Part shown: positions 41,678 to 50,620 of the stretch, in pieces
Layout: the number at the start of each line of letters is the position of its first letter
Position numbering within the stretch: position 1 is the first letter of the stretch
IMG/VR virus record: IMGVR_UViG_3300043446_004177
Coordinates: 1 to 57,092 of that record
Reading direction: 5' to 3' (one strand)
Origin: a virus
DNA length: 57,092 bases
The notes under the pieces: model-generated
Database searches by the model: none
The model's input: the letters and a program-made list of their open reading frames with translations, nothing else
What the model was told of the DNA's origin: nothing
Position numbers and translations under genes: made by a program

Positions 41678-42010
41678 TTAGCTTTGCCACGGGAGCGGTG
41701 GCGAAACCACTGGAGGATTTGTTTGATTAACAATTTGATTTTCAATATTTGTTTCATATTCAGAAACCTGTTTTTCACCCATTGCCGCTTGAACCCACCC
41801 AACAACTTGAGATTGCGTTAGATCGGCGTAAGGGGTAAATGGTTCGCCTGATGTATAGGGCTGAATATCAATGGTACCATAAATTGTTGCGCTATATGTG
41901 CCATCCGTACCATTCAAACGCCAAGATACGTTGAACACAACATCTGTTTGGCCATCTAATTGAGGATAGCAATTCATCTGTTCAATGACCCAATCGTATG
42001 TAATAGCCAT
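41678..42010 (-). CDS. DUF7936-like phage protein, 110 aa
   Basis: YDWVIEQMNCYPQLDGQTDV, then VVFNVSWRLNGTDGTYSATI, and PYADLTQSQVVGWVQAAMGE. This order (W.I..M...P...G..DVV..V.W...) is found in small phage proteins near tail-fibre genes. Probably fibre-associated. Confidence 0.82.
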   Translation of the reverse strand: MAITYDWVIEQMNCYPQLDGQTDVVFNVSWRLNGTDGTYSATIYGTIDIQPYTSGEPFTPYADLTQSQVVGWVQAAMGEKQVSEYETNIENQIVNQTNPPVVSPPLPWQS

Positions 42011-42025
42011 GTTATGTTCCTTAAA

Positions 42026-45000
42026 TTAACCCCAACCAGTTCCAGCTGGACCAAATGCTGCCGCACTTTGAGTGTCAAGTTGTTGCAAATTAAAATACAA
42101 CACTCTTGGAGTTGTGGCTGTACCAGCCGATGTTAAGTTTGCACTCAAATTATATTGCGGAATAATTGTTCCTTGCGTTGTAATTTTCAAAATACCGCGC
42201 AACGTAATTGTATAAACACCAGAGGCAGTTGTGCTTGCTGCTGTCACAATATTGCTTGTACTGATATTAACCGCATTGAATGAGAAGTTTGCAGTTGCGC
42301 CACCTTCAGTTGGAGAGCTTAATGACATTCCGCTAAATGTTCCAACAGCATTTCCGGTGCCAAGAAGGTTAATTCTGGCTTGAGAGCTTGTTGTTGATAC
42401 TGTACCTCTCGTAAATGTGCATGAAAGGTCTATAAAATATGTACCGACAGATAACGTGATTGTATCATTTGCTGATGGCAACAATACTTGCAACGTTGTT
42501 TCTGATGTTGCTGTCAAACTTGTGCCAACGCCAGACGTATAATTTGTAATTGGAATTGTGCCGCGCTTGAAGTTTGTATTTGTCGTGGCAGTCATAATTG
42601 TGCCGTCATATTCAACGACACCAGCTTCAGGAGTTGTCAGGTTTGTGCCTGAAGTAAATTTTAAAGGCGCACTATTTGCAGCTGCTGCGCCTGCCGCAAT
42701 ATGAAGTTCTGCAGTTGGCGAAGTCGTTCCAACCCCAACACTTCCATTAAAAAAATTTATTCCACCGTTTGAATATATAGCATAATTATTTGTTGCACCT
42801 GATGGCGTGGATATATAAATACCGTAGTTGTTTGAACTAGCTGCGGTTACGTTATCAACATAAATACCGTAAGCATTAGTAACTGTTTGGTTTGTGCCTT
42901 TTGCGTAAGTTAAAGCGGTGATACCAGTAACAGATGATGTTGTGTAAGCAGACGCACTGTCACCACCATTAAAGGCAACCATAAGACCACGTTGCGTTCC
43001 TGTTGCCGTAGTGGGGGCATCATACCTTAAACCGATACCATTGATTGTCGTAGAGGTTATAATACCAATATTGGTATTTGAATCCCCAATCTGGAAAATA
43101 TCATTTACGTTTGAAGCATTTTGAGTGCCGATGTTTACTTGGCCTGTGCTAGCAATACGCATACATTCAATTAATGCACCAGTAGAATCTGCTGTATAAA
43201 ACTGAAGTCTGCCTTGAACAATTCCTGTGCTTGGAGTTGCATCTGCCGAACTACGAATCAAAGAAGATTTAACAAATGATGTTCCATCTGTGCCGTTGAA
43301 TTGAATTTGACCCAAAGCGTCACCAGAAGCTACTGCCGTATATGTTCCGATAGCGCCGCCTGATTTATTGAATGTATAATATGGGTTTGCGTTCCATCCA
43401 TATTGACCTAAAGATGATGTATTAAGTGATATTCCATGAACTTGAATGCGTGGTGTAATTGCGGTTGATGATGCAACCGTGTCATAAGAAGTTGATGACC
43501 CAATTAAAAGGTTGCCAGACGTATTAATACGCATACGTTCAGACTGGCTGGCGGTCTTAAATATAATAGCATCAGTTGTGCCTGCACCAGTCGTGGACTG
43601 CAGCGTTAATGTGCTTGATGCAGCAATTCCGCCGCTAAGATTAGGCATAACGTTATTGGCTGTGCCATTAGCATAAAAACCATAGGTTGTGCCGCCACCT
43701 GTTGCGGTGTTTATTGCGGAATAGAAACCATATGATGTTTTACCTGCGCCAACTGCCGCAGTATCTTGCGCCCTAAATCCATAATTGGTTGTTGCGCTGA
43801 TTAAATCATTTACAACATCAAATCCAAACTGGTTCGTCATTGAACCAGAAATTGTTCCTTCAGTTGCTCTGAAGTGCGTGTAATTTGTTGGAGTAGCACC
43901 AGATGCAATATTTGCTATTGATTGAATATTAAACGCCGATGATGTTACATCACTTTGAACTGTTCCAGTTGAATAAATACCATAAGCAGTTGTTGAGCCC
44001 GTTATATTTTTTGTAAGTTGCAAAGTTACTGCTGGATTGCCTGTTCCACCAATAGAAACGCCACCATCAGTGCGAATACGCATAGCTTCTGTGCTATTTG
44101 TGGCAAAAGCAATAATTCCGCTAGCACTTGATGCATTTATTGTGTGAGTATCGCCAGCGTTAGTCGTGGTAGACGAAGTAAACAAAAGTTGTCTACCAGT
44201 GCTAGATGTTCCTGCTCGGAGATATGTGCCAATTGAAGATTGATAAACATCCAAAATAGCAGCAGGCGCAGCAGTCCCAATCCCCACGTTACCGGAGGAG
44301 TCAATACGCATACGTTCAACAAGACCGCTTCCCGTTCCCGGATTAATTGGCGCTGTCCAAAATTCCAAATTCATACCGCCAGTCGTATCTGAAGACTGTG
44401 TTTGCGCGGCAGAAGCAATAATTGATGCGCCAAATTTTGGATTAGTTGTTGTAAAATCTGGATCAGTTGAACCGAATTTGATTGCTGGCGTATATTTTGA
44501 TGTTGTGTTCATTCCACCCGCAAGCAATTCCAAACCTGCGCCTGAACCGTCAAAAGAAGTAGCACCCGCTCCTGTGTTTGCAATTCTTCCAATCGCTGTT
44601 GTTGATGAGCCACTTACATGAAGTAATGTCGCTGGAGAAGCAGTCCCAATCCCCACATTGCCTGACGTATTAATCGTCATCGCGGTCGTAGCGCCGTTAT
44701 TTCCGACCTTGAACGAGATTGCATCAGATGTGCCGACACCGCTTGTTGATTGCAATGTAAGCGCAGATGACGCTGCAGTGCCGCCAATGATTGTTGCGGC
44801 AGTCAAAGACGTAAGAGTTGGTGTAGCTGAATAGGATGGGGCAACACCTACGCCGCCCGAAACAAGCACAGAACCTGTCGCGACATCCGCCAGTTTTGCA
44901 ATCGTCGCTGCGCCTGAAGCGTAAAGAAGATCACCTGTCGTGTATGACGTTAAGCCCGTGCCGCCATTCCCGACTCCGAGCGTACCCGCAAGTGTCACCG

Positions 45001-46681
45001 CACCCGTTGTGGCGGATGAAGGTGTAAGACCCGTTGTGCCTGCGGAGAATGATGTAACACCCGCGCCAGACGGAATAGACGACGACCAAGTTGGCGCGCC
45101 GCCAGTAGTAGCAACGAGGATTTGTCCTGTCGTGCCTGCCGCAGTTGTTGCCATCGCTGATGTAGTTGATCCGTAGACCACACCGTATTGCGTCAAGGCA
45201 GTTGATTGACCTGTTCCACCATTTGTGACGGGAAGGGTTCCTGTCACGCCCGCCGTAAGGCTTATTTGTTGATAAGAAGGAGCCGCACCTGCTCCATTTG
45301 AAATAAGAGCGTAATTTGCTGTTCCTGCATTTAGTTTTGAAAGAGCGCTTGCGGTTGAAGCATAAAGTAAATCGCCAATAGTGTAGGTTGACTGACCCGT
45401 GCCGCCATAAGATGCGGCAATTGTTGATGCATTCCATGTACCCGCAGTAAGCGTTCCTACGCCTGTTATGCCAGTATATGAGCCGCTAATTCTTGCTGAC
45501 GCAATTGTTCCAGAAGAAATTTGAGAAGCGGCGATGCTAATTGATACATCAGTTGCAGAAGTAATCTGCCCTTGAGCATTAACAATAATTTGAGGAACAG
45601 TTGCTGCGCCACCATATGTGGCTGCCGTAACGCCTGTATTTGCGATGCTAACAGTTCCAGAAACAGTAATCGGCCCACCAGTAAGACCAGTCCCTGTATT
45701 GACAGCTGTCACTGTTCCAGCGCCAGTGATTGTTGTCCAAGAAGGAGCTACGCCAGCGCCGTTTGTTGTTAGCAATTGTCCAGCTGTGCCGGGGGTTAAT
45801 TGCGTCCAACCTGAAACGCCGCGATAAAAAAATGAACCGACTGTGTTGCCGAAAGCAACATCCATAACTGATGATAAAGAAACGCCTGATGGGGCGGCTG
45901 GTCCTGTTGATGAGTTACCGACAACATAGCCGCCAGAGATTGAAGCCAAGGAAATTGTACGATTGGCCGTAAGATCTCCGCCGCCTGACAAGCCTGTGCC
46001 CGCAGAAATTGTTATCGTGTTGCTTGCTGCGCCAATATTTGATGGGGTGATTGTAATATTGGATGCGCTTGTTATGCGGCCATATGAATCAACTGTAATT
46101 TGCGGCAAAACGGTTGTCGAGCCGTATGTTGATGCGGTGACACCTGTTGTTGTGAGTGCAATTGTGCCCGTTGTTGTGATTGGCCCACCCGTAAGACCCG
46201 CGCCTGTCGCGACAGATGTGACAGATCCTGTGCCGTATGACTGAGCCTTGACGAAGGCAGTCGTGGCAATTTTGGTTGAATTATCCAAAGATGTCGGCGT
46301 TGGAGCCGTTGGCGTGCCTGTAAAAGCAGGGGATGCCAAAGGCGCGGCCCCCATGGCTGATCGAGCTTGTGATGCCGTCAAATCTTGAGGGTTTGTTGAA
46401 CCAGAAGTATTGTTGCCCTTGATGGTAAATGCCGCCATAGGGGCAAGATAAGTATTTGTCACGCCATCATTGTTAAGACCGATTGTACCAGTTGTCGTGA
46501 TTGTGCCGCCAGATAAAGGCGCATCAGCCGTTATTGATGTTACGGTGCCGCCATTAGCATTAAGGTCGGCAATAGCTTGCGTGGTTGTGCGTGCTGAAAT
46601 CCCGCCTTGAACAACGGCGACTTCTTCTGATCCGTTTAATGAAGTTACTGATGGGAGGTTTGTTGTAGTCGTATTTGCCAT
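42026..46681 (-). CDS. Major tail fibre, 1551 aa
   Basis: MANTTTTNLPSVTSLNGSEE, then repeats of the types GTGLTGGPIT..GT, TGVTASTYGS and GVAPSWT in the first third, and repeated (D)SSGNVGIGTAAPAAI-like units between residues about 680 and 1100. The last 150 residues are a beta jelly-roll-like tip (TIPITNYTSGVGTSLTATSE and on). It has no C-terminal S74 chaperone, although NVGIGT repeats often precede one. Trimeric fibre that binds the host. Highly repetitive, with strong Thr/Ser/Gly bias. Confidence 0.88.
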   Translation of the reverse strand: MANTTTTNLPSVTSLNGSEEVAVVQGGISARTTTQAIADLNANGGTVTSITADAPLSGGTITTTGTIGLNNDGVTNTYLAPMAAFTIKGNNTSGSTNPQDLTASQARSAMGAAPLASPAFTGTPTAPTPTSLDNSTKIATTAFVKAQSYGTGSVTSVATGAGLTGGPITTTGTIALTTTGVTASTYGSTTVLPQITVDSYGRITSASNITITPSNIGAASNTITISAGTGLSGGGDLTANRTISLASISGGYVVGNSSTGPAAPSGVSLSSVMDVAFGNTVGSFFYRGVSGWTQLTPGTAGQLLTTNGAGVAPSWTTITGAGTVTAVNTGTGLTGGPITVSGTVSIANTGVTAATYGGAATVPQIIVNAQGQITSATDVSISIAASQISSGTIASARISGSYTGITGVGTLTAGTWNASTIAASYGGTGQSTYTIGDLLYASTASALSKLNAGTANYALISNGAGAAPSYQQISLTAGVTGTLPVTNGGTGQSTALTQYGVVYGSTTSAMATTAAGTTGQILVATTGGAPTWSSSIPSGAGVTSFSAGTTGLTPSSATTGAVTLAGTLGVGNGGTGLTSYTTGDLLYASGAATIAKLADVATGSVLVSGGVGVAPSYSATPTLTSLTAATIIGGTAASSALTLQSTSGVGTSDAISFKVGNNGATTAMTINTSGNVGIGTASPATLLHVSGSSTTAIGRIANTGAGATSFDGSGAGLELLAGGMNTTSKYTPAIKFGSTDPDFTTTNPKFGASIIASAAQTQSSDTTGGMNLEFWTAPINPGTGSGLVERMRIDSSGNVGIGTAAPAAILDVYQSSIGTYLRAGTSSTGRQLLFTSSTTTNAGDTHTINASSASGIIAFATNSTEAMRIRTDGGVSIGGTGNPAVTLQLTKNITGSTTAYGIYSTGTVQSDVTSSAFNIQSIANIASGATPTNYTHFRATEGTISGSMTNQFGFDVVNDLISATTNYGFRAQDTAAVGAGKTSYGFYSAINTATGGGTTYGFYANGTANNVMPNLSGGIAASSTLTLQSTTGAGTTDAIIFKTASQSERMRINTSGNLLIGSSTSYDTVASSTAITPRIQVHGISLNTSSLGQYGWNANPYYTFNKSGGAIGTYTAVASGDALGQIQFNGTDGTSFVKSSLIRSSADATPSTGIVQGRLQFYTADSTGALIECMRIASTGQVNIGTQNASNVNDIFQIGDSNTNIGIITSTTINGIGLRYDAPTTATGTQRGLMVAFNGGDSASAYTTSSVTGITALTYAKGTNQTVTNAYGIYVDNVTAASSNNYGIYISTPSGATNNYAIYSNGGINFFNGSVGVGTTSPTAELHIAAGAAAANSAPLKFTSGTNLTTPEAGVVEYDGTIMTATTNTNFKRGTIPITNYTSGVGTSLTATSETTLQVLLPSANDTITLSVGTYFIDLSCTFTRGTVSTTSSQARINLLGTGNAVGTFSGMSLSSPTEGGATANFSFNAVNISTSNIVTAASTTASGVYTITLRGILKITTQGTIIPQYNLSANLTSAGTATTPRVLYFNLQQLDTQSAAAFGPAGTGWG

Positions 46682-46684
46682 AAA

Positions 46685-47410
46685 TCAAACCCCTGTTTGC
46701 GGTATTTGGGTATATCCATAAGGCAACCCAACCAAGGCCGTAACCATCAATGTCGTGCTTTGCAGCAATCCCCCAGCAGGTATAGCATTTGTTACCTCAT
46801 AGGTGAAGGCTGTCGCTGTGGTTACTGTAATACTGTAAAAACCGTCTGCGGCATTATTTGTAAGCCCCTCAACGGCAATTTGGTCATTTGTTGAAAGCCC
46901 ATGTGCCGCAGGGCATGTCACGGTAATAACCGTTGTACCATTTGCGGTGACTGAAAGCGGGTTTAAATTAACGCGATAAGCTGTTGTGCCATAAAGAGGC
47001 ATAACAGCGTTTTGATCCAGCCCGACAGGAGGCCCGATTGGCTGGGTTGTCATGGGTTCGCCTGATTCGGTCGTTATGACGGTTGTGGAAGGGATTGGGA
47101 TCCCCGTCACTGGGTCATAAACCGTTGCTGCGGATGTTGTCATATAATCTGTTTCGGCGGCTGCGTAATCCTGAACGCGCGGGTTCTGGATAGGCACGGG
47201 ATCAGCAGGGAGCACAATCGCGCGCAACTGAGCTTGCGGCGTATCAAGGCAAGGATTGCAAACAAGAATGCGCTTGTTGATCAGGCCTGCGCCAGCATAG
47301 TCAAATTGCCATTGCAGGCGCTCATGGTTGTAAAGAAACCCGCACCGATCGCATATGCCAAATGCGCGGGGATTTCTTGATGATACTGACGCGCGGCCAT
47401 GAGGTCTCAA
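46685..47410 (-). CDS. Zinc-ribbon structural protein, 241 aa
   Basis: CDRCGFLYNHERLQWQFDYA and LVCNPCLDTPQAQLR form a Cys4 ribbon (residues about 20-55). The rest is beta-rich, with a fibronectin/Ig-like segment (LSVTANGTTVITVTCPAAHG). Common in podophages just after the gp4-like gene. The only in-frame start next to a good SD (AAGGA) is TTG at 47410, overlapping the previous stop as TTGA. Confidence 0.8.
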   Translation of the reverse strand: MRPHGRASVSSRNPRAFGICDRCGFLYNHERLQWQFDYAGAGLINKRILVCNPCLDTPQAQLRAIVLPADPVPIQNPRVQDYAAAETDYMTTSAATVYDPVTGIPIPSTTVITTESGEPMTTQPIGPPVGLDQNAVMPLYGTTAYRVNLNPLSVTANGTTVITVTCPAAHGLSTNDQIAVEGLTNNAADGFYSITVTTATAFTYEVTNAIPAGGLLQSTTLMVTALVGLPYGYTQIPQTGV

Positions 47411-48123
47411 CGGAAGTATCCTTGGATCTGCGGCGAGATATATTGCTGCGCCGTTTCAACGTTTTGTTCTGCAGCTATAGCATAAGCCTCGTCAGCGAGT
47501 GGCTTCAATAGCATAGCTTTCTGCGGGTTCCAGATCAAAGCCAAACGTTGCGCCAAACCAAATGCTGCGGCTTCGAGCCAGAGATAGGGGATCTCGACGG
47601 TCTGCCCATTTGTGAACGCGCTGTCTTGGATTTGGCGCACACGGTAATATTTTAGCGTCTGCGCCGAAGTGCCGTCTGGAACGGGCCATAACGTAACAGA
47701 CGGACCTGTAGAGCCAGTTGATCGAGCCGAGCTGATCAAACGATCAAACCAAAACACAGTTGGGAAGCCCTGCTGATCCTTGTTTGGATATGACGCATAT
47801 TCTGTGCGCGACACAGGCATGATGATGCGATCAATCGGCTGCGATCCTGTGGTTGTTTCGCAATAGGCATCAAGCATGACAACAGTGTCTGCAGGCACCG
47901 AGTAAGTTGCCGTGCCTTGAACCAATGTAACCGTTTGCAAATCAACGGCCCAAAGATTAACGCCGCGGTTTGACCAGTTTGAGAGCATCATGTTCATCGC
48001 CATACGGGCGGATTCAAAATGCTCTTGAGCTAGTGCGGTGTTGCGAATTTCTGCAAGATTGAATGCATAAAGCGTCAATTCGCCGAGCGATGGATTGAAA
48101 TTATATGTTGCGCTCGTTGCCAT
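47407..48123 (-). CDS. Tail accessory factor/head-completion protein (P22 gp4-like), 238 aa
   Basis: LGELTLYAFNLAEIRNTALA, then EHFESARMAMNMMLSNWSNR, GVNLWAVDLQTVTLVQGTAT and PVSRTEYASYPNKDQQGFPT are the signature of gp4-like neck proteins that bind the portal. C-terminal helix with LKPLADEAY. ATG 48123 with AGGTGA SD is used instead of TTG 48126. Confidence 0.88.
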   Translation of the reverse strand: MATSATYNFNPSLGELTLYAFNLAEIRNTALAQEHFESARMAMNMMLSNWSNRGVNLWAVDLQTVTLVQGTATYSVPADTVVMLDAYCETTTGSQPIDRIIMPVSRTEYASYPNKDQQGFPTVFWFDRLISSARSTGSTGPSVTLWPVPDGTSAQTLKYYRVRQIQDSAFTNGQTVEIPYLWLEAAAFGLAQRLALIWNPQKAMLLKPLADEAYAIAAEQNVETAQQYISPQIQGYFR

Positions 48124-48127
48124 CAAA

Positions 48128-48670
48128 TCACCTGATCTGTTGTGCGGTCATGATAATTGAAGGGATTGCTGGATTATTTACGCCTGCAACTGCCGCATCA
48201 ACTCCAATATTAGCATTATCCGTCATAAAAATAAGCTCAACATATTGCAGAGCATTGACTTGAACGATGAAGTTCCAAGCTGCAACAACGTAAGGCGCGT
48301 TTGTCGGCACAGTTACTTTTGTGTCTGAATCGGCAATGTTTGTCCCGTCTAATCTGAACCAGATATTGACAGTATTACCAGCGCCGCCACCGCCATTATT
48401 ATGTAGCTGACAAGAAAATTGGATGTTGTATACGCCAGCATTGGCAAACGTCATCCTGCTTTTTGTGCCGCTTGTTCCTGTCTCCATTGTAACGCCAGCC
48501 GAATAGGCTGTGTTTTCACAATAGAGCCTTAGCGGTGTATTTGCCCCATCTGATTGGCTTGTGCTTGAGTAAAAGGAGCCGTAATAGCCCTGATAAGAGC
48601 TAATTGCCCCACCGCCAGAGGATGGGTCAACAAGAGTAAGTCCTGATCCTGCGATCGTAAGGCCACTCAT
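48128..48670 (-). CDS. Structural beta-rich protein, 180 aa
   Basis: SGGGAISSYQGYYGSFYSST, then a C1q/TNF-like jelly-roll pattern (AGVYNIQFSCQLHNNGGGGA, NTVNIWFRLDGTNIADSDTK, YVELIFMTDNANIG). Such proteins cap virion fibres or decorate heads. ATGA overlap. Confidence 0.78.
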   Translation of the reverse strand: MSGLTIAGSGLTLVDPSSGGGAISSYQGYYGSFYSSTSQSDGANTPLRLYCENTAYSAGVTMETGTSGTKSRMTFANAGVYNIQFSCQLHNNGGGGAGNTVNIWFRLDGTNIADSDTKVTVPTNAPYVVAAWNFIVQVNALQYVELIFMTDNANIGVDAAVAGVNNPAIPSIIMTAQQIR

Positions 48671-49014
48671 TTTGGCACCGAACTAGCTTGAACAAATGTT
48701 GCAGTGACAGAGCCAGAGCCGCTATTCAAAACAACTCTGCAAAATAGAGGAGCAAATTGATAGTTTGTTTGCTTTGAACCTGTAGCACCAACAACGTTTG
48801 TGTCAGCACAATTGATCCAAGTCATGCTACCCTCTGCGACAGGATTTGTCGGAGAGTTTGGGTCGTCCATGCTTTGCTGAAGCGTATAGTTTACCGTTCC
48901 AGAGACATTTAACTGAACGCCAACCTGCCCCGGTGCCCATTCATCAAAACGAACAAGGTTGCTGTATTTTACAACACTGGATGCATCAGAAACTGTGACA
49001 GTTATGGGTCGCAT
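48667..49014 (-). CDS. Structural protein, 115 aa
   Basis: MRPITVTVSDASSVVKYSNL, a short beta protein with VQLNVSGTVNYTLQQSMDDP. It is homologous in style to the next protein (both have a VNYT/IEYTFDD strand and a terminal VTATFVQAS or MTVYFQQAG). ATG 49014 with GAGG at eight bases is used. Head or tail surface protein. Confidence 0.78.
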   Translation of the reverse strand: MRPITVTVSDASSVVKYSNLVRFDEWAPGQVGVQLNVSGTVNYTLQQSMDDPNSPTNPVAEGSMTWINCADTNVVGATGSKQTNYQFAPLFCRVVLNSGSGSVTATFVQASSVPK

Positions 49015-49026
49015 TACCAAACCTCA

Positions 49027-49350
49027 TTAACGTTCGCCAGCTTGCTGAAAGTAAACTGTCATTGATCCTGTGCTAGCCGATACATTCAAACGCATACCGC
49101 GGCATGGGATTGTAAACGAGTTAGAAACGGCAGTTGAACCTGATGTTCCGCTAACCGTAAACCACGTTGCACTTCCTGCGCTAAACCCTTCAGCCGTGAT
49201 GTCATCAAATGTGTATTCAATTTTGAAAGTCGCAGTGGCAGAAATTGTCGTGCCATAGCCAACATTGAATGGCGCTTGGAAGTTGTCACAAGCAAAGATC
49301 GGGCTCGTACCTGCGCCCGTAACTGTATATGAAATGTTCGGCATCGACAT
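49027..49350 (-). CDS. Structural protein, 107 aa, related to its neighbour
   Basis: ATFKIEYTFDDITAEGFSAG, then ATWFTVSGTSGSTAVSNSFT and MRLNVSASTGSMTVYFQQAG. Same plan as the 115-aa protein downstream, likely an old tandem duplication. Virion decoration or neck component. Confidence 0.75.
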   Translation of the reverse strand: MSMPNISYTVTGAGTSPIFACDNFQAPFNVGYGTTISATATFKIEYTFDDITAEGFSAGSATWFTVSGTSGSTAVSNSFTIPCRGMRLNVSASTGSMTVYFQQAGER

Positions 49351-49352
49351 GA

Positions 49353-49517
49353 TTATTTGCCTTTCTTGGCGCGTGCTGCGGCGGCGTTGTCGACCAAATT
49401 TGGATACGGTCGACCAGCTGCGCGTGCGCGTGCTTTAGCGGATTGCATCTGCTTGTGCGACAGATGCTTTGTGTGATGATCTTTGGGAAGATCTTTGTCC
49501 CAGAATGCCTTTTCCAT
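49353..49517 (-). CDS. Small basic head-module protein, 54 aa
   Basis: MEKAFWDKDLPKDHHTKHLS, then SAKARARAAGRPYPNLVDNA and a Lys end. The pattern W.K..PK.....LS..Q...AKA.A.A.GRPYPNLVDN is a known small phage family without function. ATG shares a base with the upstream stop (TGATG). Confidence 0.85.
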   Translation of the reverse strand: MEKAFWDKDLPKDHHTKHLSHKQMQSAKARARAAGRPYPNLVDNAAAARAKKGK

Positions 49518-49759
49518 CAGCAACCCCACTTGCGAAGAGCTTTATTGATTCGGCTATCAGGATCAGCAGCCTTTGCAGAACCTGTCATTTTGCGCTTCAT
49601 GCCTGTCATTCTAGCACAGAAATTGTCGTGGCGCGGATTATCTTTATCTTTTGTCGGCGCTTTTAGATTGTGGCCTTCCGCGCGAGCAGATGCTCTGCCC
49701 TTTTCATTAAGCCCACCAGAAGGGGATTTGCCTTCTTTGCGTGTCCAAGCTGCAGTCAT
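49517..49759 (-). CDS. DUF6321-like small basic protein, 80 aa
   Basis: MTAAWTRKEGKSPSGGLNEK, then GRASARAEGHNLKAP, RHDNFCARMTGMKRKM and RINKALRKWGC. The W.RKEGK.P.GGLN.KGR motif and the FCARM.GM core identify this widespread phage family. It may contact DNA in the head; role unproven. Confidence 0.88.
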   Translation of the reverse strand: MTAAWTRKEGKSPSGGLNEKGRASARAEGHNLKAPTKDKDNPRHDNFCARMTGMKRKMTGSAKAADPDSRINKALRKWGC

Positions 49760-49783
49760 GGTTCACCCCCTATAATTGAGGAA

Positions 49784-49801
49784 GGGGGGCCGAAGCCCCC
49801 C
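49784..49801 (-). terminator. GC hairpin with UUCG-type loop
   Basis: GGGGGGC, CGAA, GCCCCCC gives a 7-bp stem directly after the 90-aa gene. The downstream T-tract is poor, so it may act as an mRNA-stability or attenuation hairpin rather than a full terminator. Confidence 0.65.
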
Positions 49802-49808
49802 GACCAGA

Positions 49809-50081
49809 TCAGTTCATCTGCATGTTGCGGCCCTTTGGGGCCGTTCCAGCGTGAGCTGAAGAAAGCGGGTTCATATTTGAACCCGTGCGGCCACCCGACT
49901 TGCGTGGGGCACGGTCTGCACGATGTGCAGACTTATGGCCGTGCATTGCGGCGTGCTTTTTAGCTTTGCCACCATGCTTGCGCTCTTTAGCTTCCTTGAC
50001 AACATTTGAACCTGCACCAGCATAAACTTCGCTAGGTGCCTTATCATCGGCGACTACGCCGCCCGTTTTACGACCCTTCAT
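49809..50081 (-). CDS. Small basic GG-motif protein, 90 aa
   Basis: MKGRKTGGVVADDKAPSEVY, ERKHGGKAKKHAAMHGHKSA and RKSGGRTGSNMNPLSSAHAG. Three xxGG(K/R/V) motifs, very basic. Related small proteins are common in the head modules of uncultured phages. It shares the RKSGGR motif with the 769-aa protein. Confidence 0.82.
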   Translation of the reverse strand: MKGRKTGGVVADDKAPSEVYAGAGSNVVKEAKERKHGGKAKKHAAMHGHKSAHRADRAPRKSGGRTGSNMNPLSSAHAGTAPKGRNMQMN

Positions 50082-50093
50082 ATCAGGCTCCTA

Positions 50094-50576
50094 TTAAGTG
50101 TACTGGCCGTTGGTAAAGCCGTTGATTCCTTGCAAATATCTTACAATCAATTTGCCGACACCAGCGGTGCCTGCGCTTGATTTGACATAGATATTTACAT
50201 CTTGTGTGTTGCTAGAATTATTCCAGTTTGCAATCAAAGATGTAACAGGGACTGTGTACATGCCTTGAACCAAACTCGCAGCAGCAATGGCGGAAGCAAG
50301 TTCATTGGACGTTGTTGACGTGCCAATTGAGAGCGTGCCACCTGACCACCCTGTAGTTACAGCAACACGAATATCAATGATCTGGCTTTGAGCTGGGATC
50401 ACGATAGACGTTGCGGCTGCAGTTGAGGACTGCGTAATGCTAGCAACTTGCGCCATAACACAGAAGCCTACATTCTGGATTCCGCTATACCCGCCGACCC
50501 CGGCAAGATTGCCAGAGCCGTCAGAGTTGAGGACATTCCCTGCCAGAAGTGGGCCAGTGAATACTGAACTACCCAT
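50094..50576 (-). CDS. Head-associated structural protein, 160 aa
   Basis: MGSSVFTGPLLAGNVLNSDG, then beta-rich with IPAQSQIIDIRVAVTTGWSG and SLVQGMYTVPVTSLIANWNN. It follows the major capsid gene and is probably a decoration or neck protein. Confidence 0.78.
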   Translation of the reverse strand: MGSSVFTGPLLAGNVLNSDGSGNLAGVGGYSGIQNVGFCVMAQVASITQSSTAAATSIVIPAQSQIIDIRVAVTTGWSGGTLSIGTSTTSNELASAIAAASLVQGMYTVPVTSLIANWNNSSNTQDVNIYVKSSAGTAGVGKLIVRYLQGINGFTNGQYT

Positions 50577-50620
50577 TTGAATATCCTTTCTGGAAATCGA
50601 CGAAACGTTTCACAACATTC

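Noticed and set aside
42026-46681. Plus-strand Val/Pro-rich frames inside the fibre gene (for example 45963-46244)
   Set aside because: Reverse complement of Thr/Ser/Gly repeats yields open, biased frames; not genes.
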